Shown: in pieces, positions 10,456 through 24,500 of the stretch
How positions within the stretch are numbered: the stretch's first letter is position 1
Layout: each line of letters starts with the position of its first letter
Source of the DNA: Wuchereria bancrofti
Lineage: Eukaryota; Nematoda; Chromadorea; Rhabditida; Onchocercidae
Reading direction: 5' to 3'
NCBI GenBank assembly: GCA_005281725.1
Contig: SSBO01000008.1
Coordinates: 3,015,680 to 3,079,679 of the forward strand
DNA length: 64,000 bases
The notes under the pieces: generated by a model
Told to the model about the DNA's origin: nothing
Database searches by the model: none
What the model saw: the letters and a program-made list of their open reading frames with translations, nothing else
Position numbers and translations under genes: made by a program

Positions 10456-13400
10456 GTGATAATTAATTAATAATAATTACTCATTAAGTTTAAATATTTT
10501 TCTTTATTTTATGTTGTATGTATCAATTTTCAATGATTTCTTATTCATTAATTAAATTTAATTTAGTAATTTAGTCATAAATGTATGTTTTGTATGTATG
10601 AAAGTGCATAAATGGCATCATATTTTTCAATTGTAAAATTGATGTCATTTTGATTATCAGAAAATTTTCCACTTTGTTAAAATTTGATTAAATATTATCA
10701 ATTCTAATTTGATTTCTTTGGTTGTTACTTTTTTAACTTTTCTTATCACTTTTTTTGGGTTAGTAGTTTTTTTTTACTTTTGTTTTATAATATCTCTAAT
10801 TTGAAAAATATTTTCACTTCAAGCAATCAATGCTTACTTAGCGCAATTAATTTAAATTTTAGTGTTAAATTGTAATTAATTATAGGAATAAATGGTTGCA
10901 TAAAGATTTCCATGTAAATACATCAGCGATTTCACTAAATTAACAAAGCTAATAATATTTAGCAGAAACTTCGTAAACATTTCATTTATTCCCAGTAAAT
11001 AAAATGATATATTAAATCTTCAAAAAAAAAAAAAAAAATTGCTTACTTATGCATTTTTGATAAATCAACAATCATTTTCCAAAAAATCTCTAATACTTGA
11101 AAATTTTTTGCAAAATTACATACTGATTTAATTAAAAATGTATAAATAAAAACTGATAATTTTTAAAGGTATGGAAAAAAAAAATTTCAGTTATTATTTA
11201 AAGTAACTTTTGATGCTGATTTGTTTATTTCGTAATAATTTATTGCCTCTTTTTTTTTTAAAATTTTAAGTTTTGCTTTTAGTATCCGAATTTTATTTCA
11301 CTTTAATCTCGATTCTATGAACAAAAATTTCGCTTTTTTATTGCTTGAAAAAAAATTTTTTTTTTTCAATATAATCATAATACATACAATTTTGACATCA
11401 AATTTTAGTTCAACTCTAAAATTTAGAATATTTGAATTATTTTATTCAATGATAGGAAATAATCTCATAAGATTAATATTAAATTAGACATTTTTATTTG
11501 TAACTATATTTCTTCTTTTCTTTATAAATAATCATTAAATTCAATTTAATAATATTTATGGCATTAAAAAAATATCAACCATATTTTACTATGTTTTGAG
11601 TTTCAATCAGAATGGCAAATGGAAAACGAACATCTGCGCTTTTCATTATATTACTAAGGAAACCATTACAAGAAGAAAAAAAAAAAAATCCCAAACGAAA
11701 GTACACAATAGCTTCAGATGGATTATCCATCAACCCTAAGGCATTTTATACATTTCAATACTTTTTTTGAATCTTCGAAAACTAAATTCATACGCTCTGA
11801 TTGTCGATGTTTTTTTTTTTTCGATTTCTTCTTTTTTTTTTTTTTGAAATCATAAAATTAAAATATAAAATTTTAAAATGAGTCTATTGAAAAGATTCTT
11901 TTGCTAGTAAAACTATAACTTACATTTTTTTTCTCCTCTTTCCAGGAATTATTCATTTTGTAAATTAGATCATCTCAAATCCTTTTTTTCTTTCTTTCTT
12001 GAAACTTTCCAAATTTGAAAGTTGAAGTTGATGAAATTTTCAAATAAATGCAGATTTGTAACAATGAAACATTTAAATTTTTTTATTAGAGTGGAAAATA
12101 ATATTTATTTTTGAAATGTTTTGGAGTAATTTCCTATGACATTTTTTATTTCATAAAGTTAGAAATTATCCGGAATAATTAAAAGAAGTTGAAACCTTTG
12201 ACAAAGTAAATTTGGTGCTACTTTACTAACGTTTTAAGTTTAAGATGGCAAAAAGTTGCATCAAATATTAATTAATTATTACCATTTTCAATTGTTGGCA
12301 ATTTCCTGATATCTTCTTTCCCGGAAATTTTCATTTCATTTCACAACAAATCATTCTCCATATTCATTTTTCCATCAGAAATTTAAAATTAATGTCATTT
12401 ATTGAAAAAAAAATTTCGCATTCATAAGTTTTGTTCAATTTTATTTTCTCATTTTTTTTAAATTCGACAAAAATGGATGAAAAATAAAATAATATTAATA
12501 TTAATACAACATATGATATTAATATAAAATTTTTGAAATTTCCTTTTCGCAACTTTATTTTGCAAAAATTAAAATTTTAAATGTTAAAAAAAAAAAAACT
12601 CTACAAATTAAATGTCTTTCAAAATTTTGCAAAATTTTTTTCTGTGCAACAATTCTAATTTTGTCTAAAAACGTTTCACTTACTCATTTTATGCATTGAT
12701 ATTAAAGGAAAAAAAACGGCGAAAGAAAAAATATTATTTCATTAAATAATAACAAAAATATTTTAAGCCTTAAAACTTTAACTTTAAAATTTTTCGATTT
12801 AAATTAGTAAATGTGCTATAAAGTGATCGAATAAGTATTCAACTGATATGCATAATATCAATTTGCTGATAACAATAAAATTTCTTAGTTAAGCAATAAA
12901 CCAATAAGTTTATGAGGAAATTTTTCAACGAGTAATGGATTAGCTAACTGAAGCGCATATTGTCAAAACGGAAATTTTATGGAATCAAAAAAAAACTTCT
13001 CTTCTCTCATAAATTTAAATCAGTAAAAAAAAAGGATTTATTTATTTTTTTTTTTTTTCATTTCAATGTTATAAAAGAATGATGTAATTTTCACATCATC
13101 TCTAATTCATGCTACCATTTTTTTTTAATTTTTTTAAAGTTAATTACGCGAACATTTCATCTTCTCATTTTTCATCTTTCTCTTACTATTTTTCTCTCTA
13201 TTCTTTTTTTTTTTTTTTTAAATGACAAGTTAATCCATTGGGAGAAAATTTGTCAATTTATTATTTGTGGAATGGATAGAACACAAAATTCAAATCCATT
13301 GGATGCAGATGAATAAGCAATATGTAAGTGTCATATTTCATGCTAAAAATGACTGCATTGTTCAATATTGATAATTTGGAAACGTGTTTCATCATTTTAT

Positions 13401-16400
13401 ATATATATATATTCCTTTAACAATTTTTTTTTTTTTAAATTTAACATTTCATGATATTTTTTAATTTGAAATTAAAAATTATATATTCCTATTCCATCTT
13501 TTCTTTTTTTTTTAACTTTTAGTTTTTCTTCCTTTTCTCTTTCTCTTTTTTGTTTCTTCTTTTTCTTCCATTTCATTCATTTTTCTTTCTTCCCTTCTTT
13601 TTTTTTCATCGTCTTTTTCTTTTGTAAAATGTCAATTGTTGAATTACATATATATATATAATCCATAATAAATATTAAAGCAGAAAATATATTCTCTTTT
13701 CTTTTTCTCTTCTTTCTTTTCCCTTCCTCTTTCTTTTTTTTTTTCATTTCTTTCCTTTTTTTTCTTTTTTTGAAAAAAAAAAGGAAAGAAAGGAATTAAA
13801 AAGAGGAAGAAGTGCTATAATAACGAAAGTGCTTACAATTTACATATCAATTTATACGTACCTAATCATAAACTCTACCTAATAAATATATTTTGTTTAT
13901 TCTTTCATATTTGGCGCATATTTTAGTTGTTGCTGTCAATTGTTAAAAATTATTCAGTGATAAATTGAAATTATTTATTAAAGAAGTAAAGTAGATGGAT
14001 TAACTTAAAGAAGTAATTTATCGTAAATTAGATGGATTAGCTTAAAGAATTAATTTATCCATTTTTTGTTTTTTTTGTTACTGTTTATTTCTAAATGAAT
14101 TATAATCGTTACCTAAAGAAAATTATTTCTTTTTTCTTTTTTACTAAAAATAACTTTTCTAATTGTATCTTTTTCATTTTTTTTTCGATGGAAATTAAAA
14201 TTTTGAAAAATTATTGGTGATTTTTACTAGACCTAAAAGTTTTAATGAAATATTATTTTTTTATGTCTTAGTGAAAAGTAAACGATTACAGTGTTTTAAG
14301 GTAACTGTTAGCTCATTTCAGCTTGTAACATTTTATTTTCAATTATAAATTAAATAATTAATCAAAAATATAGAAAAATATCAAACACTATACATTTCGC
14401 AATATTTGATTTTATTTTTTGTTAATTTATTTAAATGGATATATTTTTTTTTTCTTTTTTTGAAGGAACAATAATTATAGAGTGTAGCTCATTTTCAATT
14501 TTAATCTCATTTCGTTTCTTTCCTTTTTTTTTTTCACAATTTCAAATTTAATTTTAGATATTGAAAGTGTCACATTCAAAGAATTCAAAAGTGCCATTTA
14601 TTATTGATTCTGGTTCGATTAATAATTACAATTTCAATCAGTCATCGTTTATAATCCTAATTTATTCAGATGACTTCAATTTACATTTTAAAATAGTGCA
14701 ATAGTGCGCAATGTATTTCCTTTCAGAGTTGAAAAAAAAAAAAAAAAAGCTAACAAATTTTCCCACTTTAACATTTTAAGAAGACAGAAATTGTAGTGCT
14801 AATTGCTTATGTTAGCAATGATGGATTTTTACTAAAAATGCAACAGAGCGAAATTAATGTTTTCTTTTTGCACTAAAAAAAAAAAAAAGAGACAGAAATA
14901 TTTACTGAAATGAAGCATTTCAATAAATTTTAGTTAATAATTGAAAAAAATATATATGTGTGTTTGTGTGTAGCAATTTTTTATATATCAAAAAAAAAAG
15001 AAAGAAAAATTTTTTTTACATTTTTTGTACTATTTACTAAAAATGTTTATAATTTAATTTATGTAAAATGTAACAATTATTACTGATTTATCATTTCATA
15101 AAATGAATTATTATTAAATGTAATTTGAATAGAAATTTAAATTTCAACTTATTCTTTTTTTTGTTTGTTTTATTTTTGTATTATGTTATGATAATAAGGA
15201 AGAAAGAAAGTAATTAGTCTTTTCAATTAATAGATAATCTTAATTAGAAAAAATATAAACAAATAAATGTTATGCATTAAAGAAAAGAGAAAAAGAAAGG
15301 AAAAATTATTTCAATTACGAAATTACTTATTCTAATGAAATCAATGAAAGCAAAAAGAAAAAAAAAACACACACACAGAGAGAGAGAGAGAGAGAAATGC
15401 AAAAAATTTAAATTTAAAAAAATGAGTGAGAAGCAAATTGTTGCTATATATGTAAATGAGATGAATATATATTTTAGGTAATGAAAAGTTTTATTTTATT
15501 AGTGAAAAAATTTTTTTATACGACAAAAAAATGCTTATGAAATATTTTGCATATTAAAAAGTTTTCTTTTTTTTTTTTTCATTATACCATATGAATTGGT
15601 TTGGATGGTTGTTTGAGGATATAAAGAAATTTTAATTAAGATTTCCATTTCATTTATCATTTAGTAAACTAAGAATTTAAAAAAGAAAGAAAAAATTCTG
15701 AGCATAAGACAATCTTATAGGAAGTAAATAGTACATTTTTAATCATTTTTTTTTTAATCAGTTTATTTTTTCTCTTTTATGTTGCTAAAATAATTTATGA
15801 TTAAGTTGATAAGTGGTAATATCAGTATTTGAGAATAATATATTTGAATGATTTTTGTTCGATAATGTTTTAATAAAATGTTTAAATTTAGACATTTCGT
15901 TTAATTTTTGAATTATCCAATGATGATCTTTTTTTATGTTCACAGCAACACAAATTGTTATTCAAAAATAAAATTAATTTTATTTTCAGTTTTGAAAAAA
16001 ATAAGTGCTCTCTTGATTATTTATTTCTTATATTTAGCATAATTTATTTGTTTGCATAAATTATAATTTATTTAGTCACTTATTTGGCTATTTATTTACT
16101 GTAAAATTAATTTTTCCATTTCAATTATTTTCGAATTATATGTTTATTACATCTAATTTATATAAAGCTTACTTCATTTATATTTTCGCTAAAATTGCTA
16201 CTTCATTTTCTGTTAATAGCAAATAATAGTAATCATAAACTAGCAGTAAATTAGTTTAATTGTTAGGTTATAATTAGCTATAATTGCAAATTATTTTATG
16301 ACTGATAAAAATTAATGATAAACTTGCATCAGTAAATAAATTACAATTGATATATTAATGATGCTATAACAATAAGAAAAATTTGTTGTAAATTAAAGTA

Positions 16401-17137
16401 AATATAATTAATTTTGAAAAATATTTTAATGATTTATATGTCATTTCATGTTGCTATAGCAAATGAAACTTAGCTTAGAAATTAAATTAACTATTTATTT
16501 ACCAAAGTTTAGTCTCTTATACATAATAAAATTACTTTCTTACTTGAAATTTTTTTTAATATTGGATAATGCACAGATTGTATAATAATATCATTTGCCT
16601 TATTATCTTCTTATCTTTTAGAAAAATTTTTTAAATTTAAAATAGTTAAAGCTTTATTATTACATGAAATGTGTGTACGTACATTTTCGTTTTTTAAAAA
16701 ACACCCAAATGTTGATTTTTGATAACAATTTAAACGGTTAAATTTGAAATTTTAATCAAAATTTGATCACAAAAAATTTTAAACTATGACAAAATTCCAG
16801 CGTTAAAAAAAATTGAATAATTTAGTTCAAAAAATGGTGCATTTTTAATTTTTATAAAAATTTCCATTCATAATATATTCATTCGTTTTTCAAAAGTAAA
16901 GTTAAGTTTTACCTAGTAATATCATCATTTTTTTCACCTCCCACATTTACTCAAATTTCTTATGCATTAAAAAATATTTGCATGAAAGCGGAACTGTCGC
17001 ACATCAAACATGATGTCATCATTTTTTATTTTTGCACTTTTTGTTAAAATTCATTTTTTTTTTTCAAAATCATTTTTTGTAATTATAAATACTATCATTT
17101 CAACATCATTTCAGTTTGATCGTTCTTTTTTTTCAGC
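10456..17137. other. AT-rich non-coding DNA with polypyrimidine domain
   Basis: No gene recognised. Contains a 46-bp imperfect tandem duplication (about 13990-14065, each half with tagatggatta..cttaaag), a GA run at about 15376-15396, short AT runs and a strand-biased pyrimidine block near 13.5-13.8 kb. It could be intergenic or part of a very long 5' region of the RhoGEF gene. Confidence 0.45.
13490..13812. repeat. Polypyrimidine tract with terminal hairpin
   Basis: Two long, nearly pure C/T stretches on the plus strand (about 13497-13625 and 13691-13771), separated by an AT run, end in a purine-rich stretch. The junction forms a 17-bp inverted repeat: tttctttcctttttttt at 13747-13763 against its complement at 13775-13791. 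Such tracts can form triplex DNA. No coding function is seen. Confidence 0.7.
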
Positions 17138-17210
17138 GTCGATTACAATTTGAAATTAAATGGATGTCACAATTAACTTATCATTTTAATCTACGATCGT
17201 ACTGTTTGTT

Positions 17211-17270
17211 ATGACTGAATCATCGCTTGCTTTATTTCATCATTTACGCGGTAATTCATTACTGAAACAG
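17211..17270 (+). CDS. Candidate alternative first coding exon of the RhoGEF gene
   Basis: ATG at 17211 opens 20 codons (MTESSLALFHHLRGNSLLKQ) closed by CAG|GTGATT. A strong acceptor (about nine Ts, then cag, ending 17137) lies 73 nt upstream and would suit a trans-spliced leader, with one short upstream ORF between. The exon ends in phase 0, so it can join directly to the phase-0 exon at 21644 of the RhoGEF gene, but not to the exon at 21536. It would replace the seven-residue start coded there. Distance to the next exon is about 4.4 kb. No transcript evidence is available, and it could be a chance frame. Confidence 0.35.
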
Positions 17271-20200
17271 GTGATTTACATTTTTCATTTGATTTTTTTA
17301 AATTTTTAAAATTATTTATTTGATTTCTGAAATTAAGTTGATGTACGCTTTTACTGTAAATTTGTCAATAGTTTACTTAAAATTTTTGCAAGTTCTAAAC
17401 TTTTAATATTTTATTTAAACTCTCTTTTTTGATGAAGATTAAGTTATAATATTTATATTAAATTGATAGTTAGCAAAAATTTTGATTGCTTAAATGAATA
17501 ATAATGTAATTTGACGAAATTGAAATATTCTTTAAAACTAATAAATTTTTCTCTCATATTTCCTCCTAAATTTCAGATTTGGAATAATGTACGTTTAATT
17601 TTAATTTAAGCACTTATTTTGTTTGCTTATTTTCATAATGCACAATTTGTTATGCAAATACACTTCCTTAATTGTTGAGCATTAATTAGATTAGTTTGCT
17701 GCTATTTTAATTCGTTTATTAACATTTTATCATTAGTTTATTTCACTTGTGTCATTCGAGTGGCTTCAATTTTTCCAATAAATTTTCACTTAAAATTCAA
17801 ACTTGTTATAAATTTTGAATCAAAATCTTTCAGGTTATAATTATTCTTTTGTTAATTGCATTCTTTTATTTACATTCATTTTGTGTGATATATATTTTTC
17901 TAAGGAAATGGATTTAGGTTTTAAATTTAAAAAGAAAAAAAAAAGCATGGGAAGCATAAAAGAGATGGAAATTTTAAAAGGAAAAAAATTCAGATTATTC
18001 AAAGATATATTTTGAAGCTTCAAAAGTAACATTTTTTTTTTTAGCAATCAATTTCTTAGTTATCTTTAGCTTCAGATATTTCAAATGAGAATTACAAGAT
18101 TTCAAAATTATCGATTTTATAAGTATGTCAAATGATAGAAAGAGTAATTCACAAGTTTAAAAGAGTAATACGAATAGAAAAAAATAAATTTGACTAGGAA
18201 AAAAAAAGTGATAATTCGAAAAAAAGTTAATTGTCAACACTTATGCAAATTTAAAATTATAGATTTGCTTATTTTTTTAATAATTTAAAAAAAATTTTGC
18301 AAATTATTTTATTTATTTCTTACTTATTTCAATTTCGATTTTCCAATTTTTTCTTTTTTGTTTACAGTAATTGTCACTTATCAATTTAACTGTTCTTTTA
18401 ACTGTTTCATTTGTTGATTATTTTGGAAAATCATTTGATAGAATTTTGGATAGAAGTTTTATGAACTGTTATATGATCAAATATTTGCATATCGATTAAA
18501 TTAAAAAACATCTTTAAATCATAATTTAAAAAAAAAAAAACAAATTTTTAAGCCATCAGTTTTTGATTTTCAGTAGTAATTTGTAGAAATTTCATCTGAA
18601 TTAGCTTATACGATAAAAATTGAGTTTCATAATTTGTTAAAGTTTCTGTGATCTATAAAAATTTCAAAATCATAAGAATTGATTGATAATTTTTTATGTA
18701 AAAATATTAAATCCCAGCGAGAAATAATTTTTTATCAAGAATCCTTTGAGAAAGATTTCATTTTTAAAAGTTTTGAATTGTTCAACTTTCTTTCTTAACT
18801 TCCTGTAATAAAGTTTTAGCTACCTCTAAAAATGATATCATTTCTCATTTTTATCTTTATTAAAAGCAAAAATGCTGCATTTTTCTTTTTAAATCTTGAT
18901 TTTATTGATTTATGAGACTAACTAACCGTTTCATGAAATTTTTTGCTGTTTAAAAATTTTAAACTTCGAAAATTAAATATTAGAGTAGGCAGCAATCAAT
19001 TGCATTCTGGCAACAAAACATGGTAATTCAAAAAAAAAAAAAAGGAGTTGAAGCATAAGAATAATTTAACTAATTTTCATAGCACTATAAAATTAAGATA
19101 TTTTTACTTGATTAGAAATTATTTATGCATTTGTTTTAATTTAAAAATAAATTTTAGCAAGGTAATTTACGACAATTTCTTCTTAGCATTAAATGTGTTT
19201 TTTTTTTTTTCACAAATATTGTTCATTCATTCTCATTTGATATAAAATATAAAATTTGATTACACGCTGCTATCTTTTATTCTTCAATTTTTAATCTAAA
19301 ATTTTTACTCAAATAGCGGAAATAAAATCAAAATAATTCTATCTTTTCTAATGCTTATCAATAGTTCAGATTTCAATAAAAGACAATTAGTTAAGTGGAA
19401 ACGACTGCTTGTTTTGCTGATCGAATGCTTTTTTTTTTTTTCTTTTTAAATTGCTTTTATTGCTAATCTTATTGCTAATTTTTAAATTTCTTTGATTGCT
19501 AATCTATCTAAACTTCAACAAATTTCATTTTCATCTGCAATAACAGAAATGATCTATGATTAGCTTTTATTGATTGCTATTTCAAAATATGATTTATTTA
19601 TTTATTTATTTCTTGCTATGAAATTAAAATTAATTTCATATTGATAAGAAAATTAAAAAATATCAAATATATTTTCAATATACGATGAAATATTTGTACT
19701 ATTAGCAGAAGCTTTTATTTGTTACTTTGTAATTAATATGAAAATGCTAATTATGGATAAGTAGAAAAACTTAATGTTCAATTTTCCACCTTCTACTACT
19801 CATTAATTTAATCAAATGCATTGATAGCTAAGTTAAATGAAAATAATTAGCCTTAGACTTTAGAATAAAAATGAGAAGAGAGAGAGAGAGGGAGAGAGAG
19901 AAAAAAGAAGAGGGAAAAAAAAAAGAGCTATCTCTGATTAGGTGCATCATTATATTTCACGCTTTATAAACACTTAGCTTTAAAATACTTCATTCTTTTT
20001 TTCTCATTTCTCTTTTTTGTCCAAATTTGTTTATTCTGATAAATTTTACGGTTCTAAAATTTTGAAATGAACAATGCTTTTTTTCTTCTTTTTAACGATA
20101 GCAATTTAACAATTTAATTAAATTTGATTTTAAAATAAAAATTTATGCTTTCATTCAGCATAAATTTTGAAACTTTAATGAAAAATTAACAAATATAAAA

Positions 20201-21535
20201 GAAAGTTGAAATATCGATCGTTATAAAGATGATTTAGAAATTAATCCACGTATAATGAAACATGAATTTTTAACATGATTCTTAAATTTTTTTTTTTTTT
20301 TTTAAAAAGTGCTTATGACTATAATACACGCAAATTTTTGGAATGCAAAAAATGCAGCAAATTTCTTGCTGTCACGCAAATTAGTTCCATAAGAATTATT
20401 TAGTTATCCCGGGTGTTCCTGAATTAGTTGTTTATTTCTAATTCCCGAATTGTTTACTTTTCTCGGGTTTCTCTGCATAGTCTTTTTTTTCTTCTTCTTC
20501 TTCTATTTCTTTCATCCATAATGAAAATTGAAAAAATTATCTAAACTGATTATCTAAATTGAAACTTTAGTAAACCAAACTGATTCATTATTTAACTCTT
20601 TCACTTAAACATTTAAATGTATTTACTATTTTATGCTACTCTATTTATTATCAAAAACATTTCAGCATTTTACTCAAAAATAATTATTAATAATCAAAAT
20701 TTTATTATGAAATTATTTTTCTTTAAATTGTGTTTACATTTATAGTAAATAAAGTTTATTTACAAAATTTAGTCAACATTGTTCTACTAACATACATACC
20801 ATACAAACTTCTTTCTAAATTTTTGCGCCCATTCCACTTTTTCATTTTTATGTGATATTAGAGATTGTCATTTCATCAGTTTATCCATTCGCAAATGTCA
20901 TTGCATTTCTTAACTCCACCATAAATTGTCAATTTGAAATGTGAAACCTTGATTGCTTTATTAGCTTTTCTATTTAAAACAGTATTACTATGCGATTTTA
21001 TGTAAGCGGTAATGTCCTATTGCATTCTTCTGATCAATGCAAAAAATTTTTAGTTCAAAATATTCGATGTCTTATAAATGATAGTTTACAATGAGATAAA
21101 TGATTGAATGATTTTTTATGAGAGCTATAAAGATTTTTGACCTTTTGCACCCTACAAAATGATCTCTTTCATTCAAAAAAATTAAATTATCGATAAGAAA
21201 AGTAATTTATGCGTTTTTCTGATCAAAATGATTTCTTGCACAGATACGTTGTACCAAAGTATTATTAGAAACAAATAAATAATAATATAATGATATATTG
21301 AAATATCGCTATAAAATTAAACTGATTATTTTTTGAGTTATTTCGAATTATAATTGTTAAATTTAAAAAGATAAAATAATTTACAGATATAATATGCAAA
21401 TATGAATTTTTATGTGTATATATAAAATTTACTTGAAATATTGTTATTTTTCTTAAAATAAAGTAAAAAATATTTGTTATCTAAAGCGTGAAAATTTTCA
21501 ATTTATTACTGTTTAAAATAATATTAATCTTCCAG
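17271..21535 (+). other. AT-rich non-coding stretch, possible long first intron
   Basis: No further coding exons recognised. Includes a (GA)n run at about 19874-19900 and many homopolymers. If the 17.2-kb exon is real this is the first intron of the RhoGEF; otherwise it is intergenic and holds its promoter. Confidence 0.45.
21527..21535 (+). promoter_or_regulatory. Acceptor before the RhoGEF proximal start (candidate SL site)
   Basis: A T-rich tract and ccag end at 21535, 13 nt before the ATG at 21549. No upstream coding exon in compatible phase was found, so trans-splicing of a leader here is plausible. Confidence 0.4.
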
Positions 21536-21548
21536 GATTAAAATCGAA

Positions 21549-24500
21549 ATGATTGAATACAAGATAAAGGTATGTGAATAAATTTTTGATGATGAATTTT
21601 GAATCAATTGCAAAAAATATGTTTTGAAATTATAATTTTACAGCAAGAAGAAACCGAAGTTCAAACACTTCATCCAAACAAAGAACAATTAACTCGACGA
21701 TATGCGCTAGTACCTGAACAAGTAAGAATTATTTATTTTGCAATATTCTAATTTCTTATTATTATGCATTTTGAAATAAAAAGGATTATTATGTTTCAAA
21801 AAAAAAAATTATCAAAGCTACAAGGATTATTATATTTCAAAAAATATTTGTTTCAAAGATTCATTTTTGCGATATTATCTAAAAAATCTTTTATATTTTG
21901 ATAATCCTAGAAATAGCATAAAATTAAGCTAAAATTTATAGACCACATTTTCTCATTTCCATCAGTAAAATTAAATGAGCTTATCAATTCTTTATTCTCT
22001 TAGAACATTTCAAAAAAATGATTCAAATGTGTTATCACCTAATACTGTAATATGTTTATAGCCAAGGATTCAACAGGATGAGTAAGTCTTCCAAGCATGC
22101 ATTTCAAATTGGGCTAATTTAATTAAACGTACCTTTATTTTTTTTTTTCAAGAAAATAAAAAAGGATGGATGAAGAGTAATTCATTTCATATACTATCAT
22201 TAATCGTTTATTTCTACTTTTCAGTTCTTAATTTTTCAATTCTAATTTCTTTTTTCTGAAATTAGCATAGCCGATATGGCTAGATTAATTTGAATTTATT
22301 AAACTAATTGAAATTATTGAAATTATTAAAAACTATTATATAACAAGTTGTAATTGAAATTATTGGTGTTGTAATAATATTATGCTAACGTTTGTTACAT
22401 ATCGTAAAAATTTGTTGCTGTTAAATTTTTATTTAATTTGCATATTCGTATTTTCTACTGATAGTTTGCATGAAAATAAAAAAATTAAAAATTTGAAAAA
22501 TTATATTGTAACTTTTACAGTACTGATGTAGAAGGTTGTTCGGATAATGTTATTATTGTACCACATTTAAAAATTTCTCCCAATGATTCGCAACTTTTCA
22601 ATCGAGCAATCAGTTCTGGAGGTGGAATATTAGCTGGTAGGTATTTCAAATCATCTTAATTCAAAAAATTTTAAAATCTATTCGATGTATTATAAAGAGA
22701 GATTATCTGATATTAGATCTTTTCTATGATTTTTGTAAATATATTTGAATTATTATAACATATTTCACCTGTAGAAATAATTGCAATCATTTGTTTGAGT
22801 CTAAAAAATATTTCGAAAAATTGAAATTCATACAATATATTTTTTAAAATTATTCGATTTTGTTTTTTTAACGATAATAAAATTTAATATTTGAATATCA
22901 TTGAGCAAAATTAATAAATACGGTGTACATAGTATATGCAAGTATTAACAAATAAAATTATTTTCAAATTCTCATAAAAAGAAGAAAAGAAATTAACTTA
23001 TCAAAGTTTTCAATGCTGTTCTTGAAAAAAAAAAAAAAAAAATGACATCTTGAAAATTTAGACTTACAAAGGGCGACAATTGCAACTCAAGCATTTTATG
23101 CTGATGCAAATGAGCAATCAAAGACTAGATCACCGTGGATTTTGAAACGATTGGTATTGTTTTTGAAAGCAATTAATTCAAATTCAAATTTGCTATTTTT
23201 TTCTTTGTGACAAAAATAGATTGAAATATTTCTGAATTTTAAAATAATAGATAACGATGGATGTTATTAGCTATTTAAAAAAAAAAAGAAAAAAAAACAA
23301 AAGAAGGATTATATGGCCAGAAATGAGGCCAAAAGGAAAGAGAAATTGAAAATGAGGCCTCTTCACATTTAAATTTAATGAGCTATCGTACTAACTTTAG
23401 CAAACAAAAACCTAATCAATAAAGGAATTTATGATTCTTTCAGTATGAATGGTCACATCGAGCCAAAAGGCGTGAAATAATAAGACATGTTCAGGCAGCA
23501 TTGGAAACATCTGGCGATCATGAATTTGATGATGAAGAATTGGGAAAATTACTTGTAAATTATTAAAATTGTTAAAGTCACAATAAACAATGAAATTATG
23601 ATATCGTGAGAAGACCAAGATAGATATATATATGATTTTTTTTCTTTGAATTTGTTAAATGCTTTATGAAAATTGCATAATGTTGGTAAAGATAAAAAAA
23701 TCAAGTAAGGTTTTTAAGCTTGAAATTTTAAAATATTTAAATTTTATGCTTAATATATGTCAACAAATTTTGATTGTGCAATTCGAAGCGAATTTATAAA
23801 TTTCAATTCATTGTGCTGTGCATTATTTTTGTGAACACTGGAATTTATCTTTTATTTCATAGAAAAATTTTTCCTCGACTTCTCGGGGGAAAATTTTTGA
23901 TTGAAAAGTGCAAAAATTTATATATGATGGAATTTTAAATTCAATATTATTCTTAGATTTATGAAATTTCGTTTAATACTTTATAGCTGGTCAACTGGAA
24001 TGAAATATTTGCTGTTAATCCGGAAATTTTGGATTCAATTGATACAAAACGTTTACAAGCTGTGTGGGAGTTATTTCATAGTGAATTGATATTTCTTCAC
24101 AAGCAACTTCTCGTTTTGAGGTTTATTTCATTTAATTAAAAATAAGTGCAATTTGAAATTAATTTCTGACGTATAACTAACTGCAGGGCAAGTCATGTGA
24201 CTCAAATTGCTAATTAATTTATACTAATCAAACATTAATCCAGATTATATTCATTAATATTTAACTTAAATAATGTTATTAAAAAGAATACATTTGGAAA
24301 TTTGAAGTCGGAAATCTGAAATTTGACTTTTTTTTTTTAGAAATGTTTACAAAGAACCACTGAAAAAATGTCAGGTTGAGGGATGTTTATTGACGGTGGA
24401 ACCGGATTTACTTTTCGGAAATCTTGATCAAATATGCCGGGTTTTATGCTTTCTACATAAATATATTTCTATAATTGATTCATAATAAAATACAAACTAA

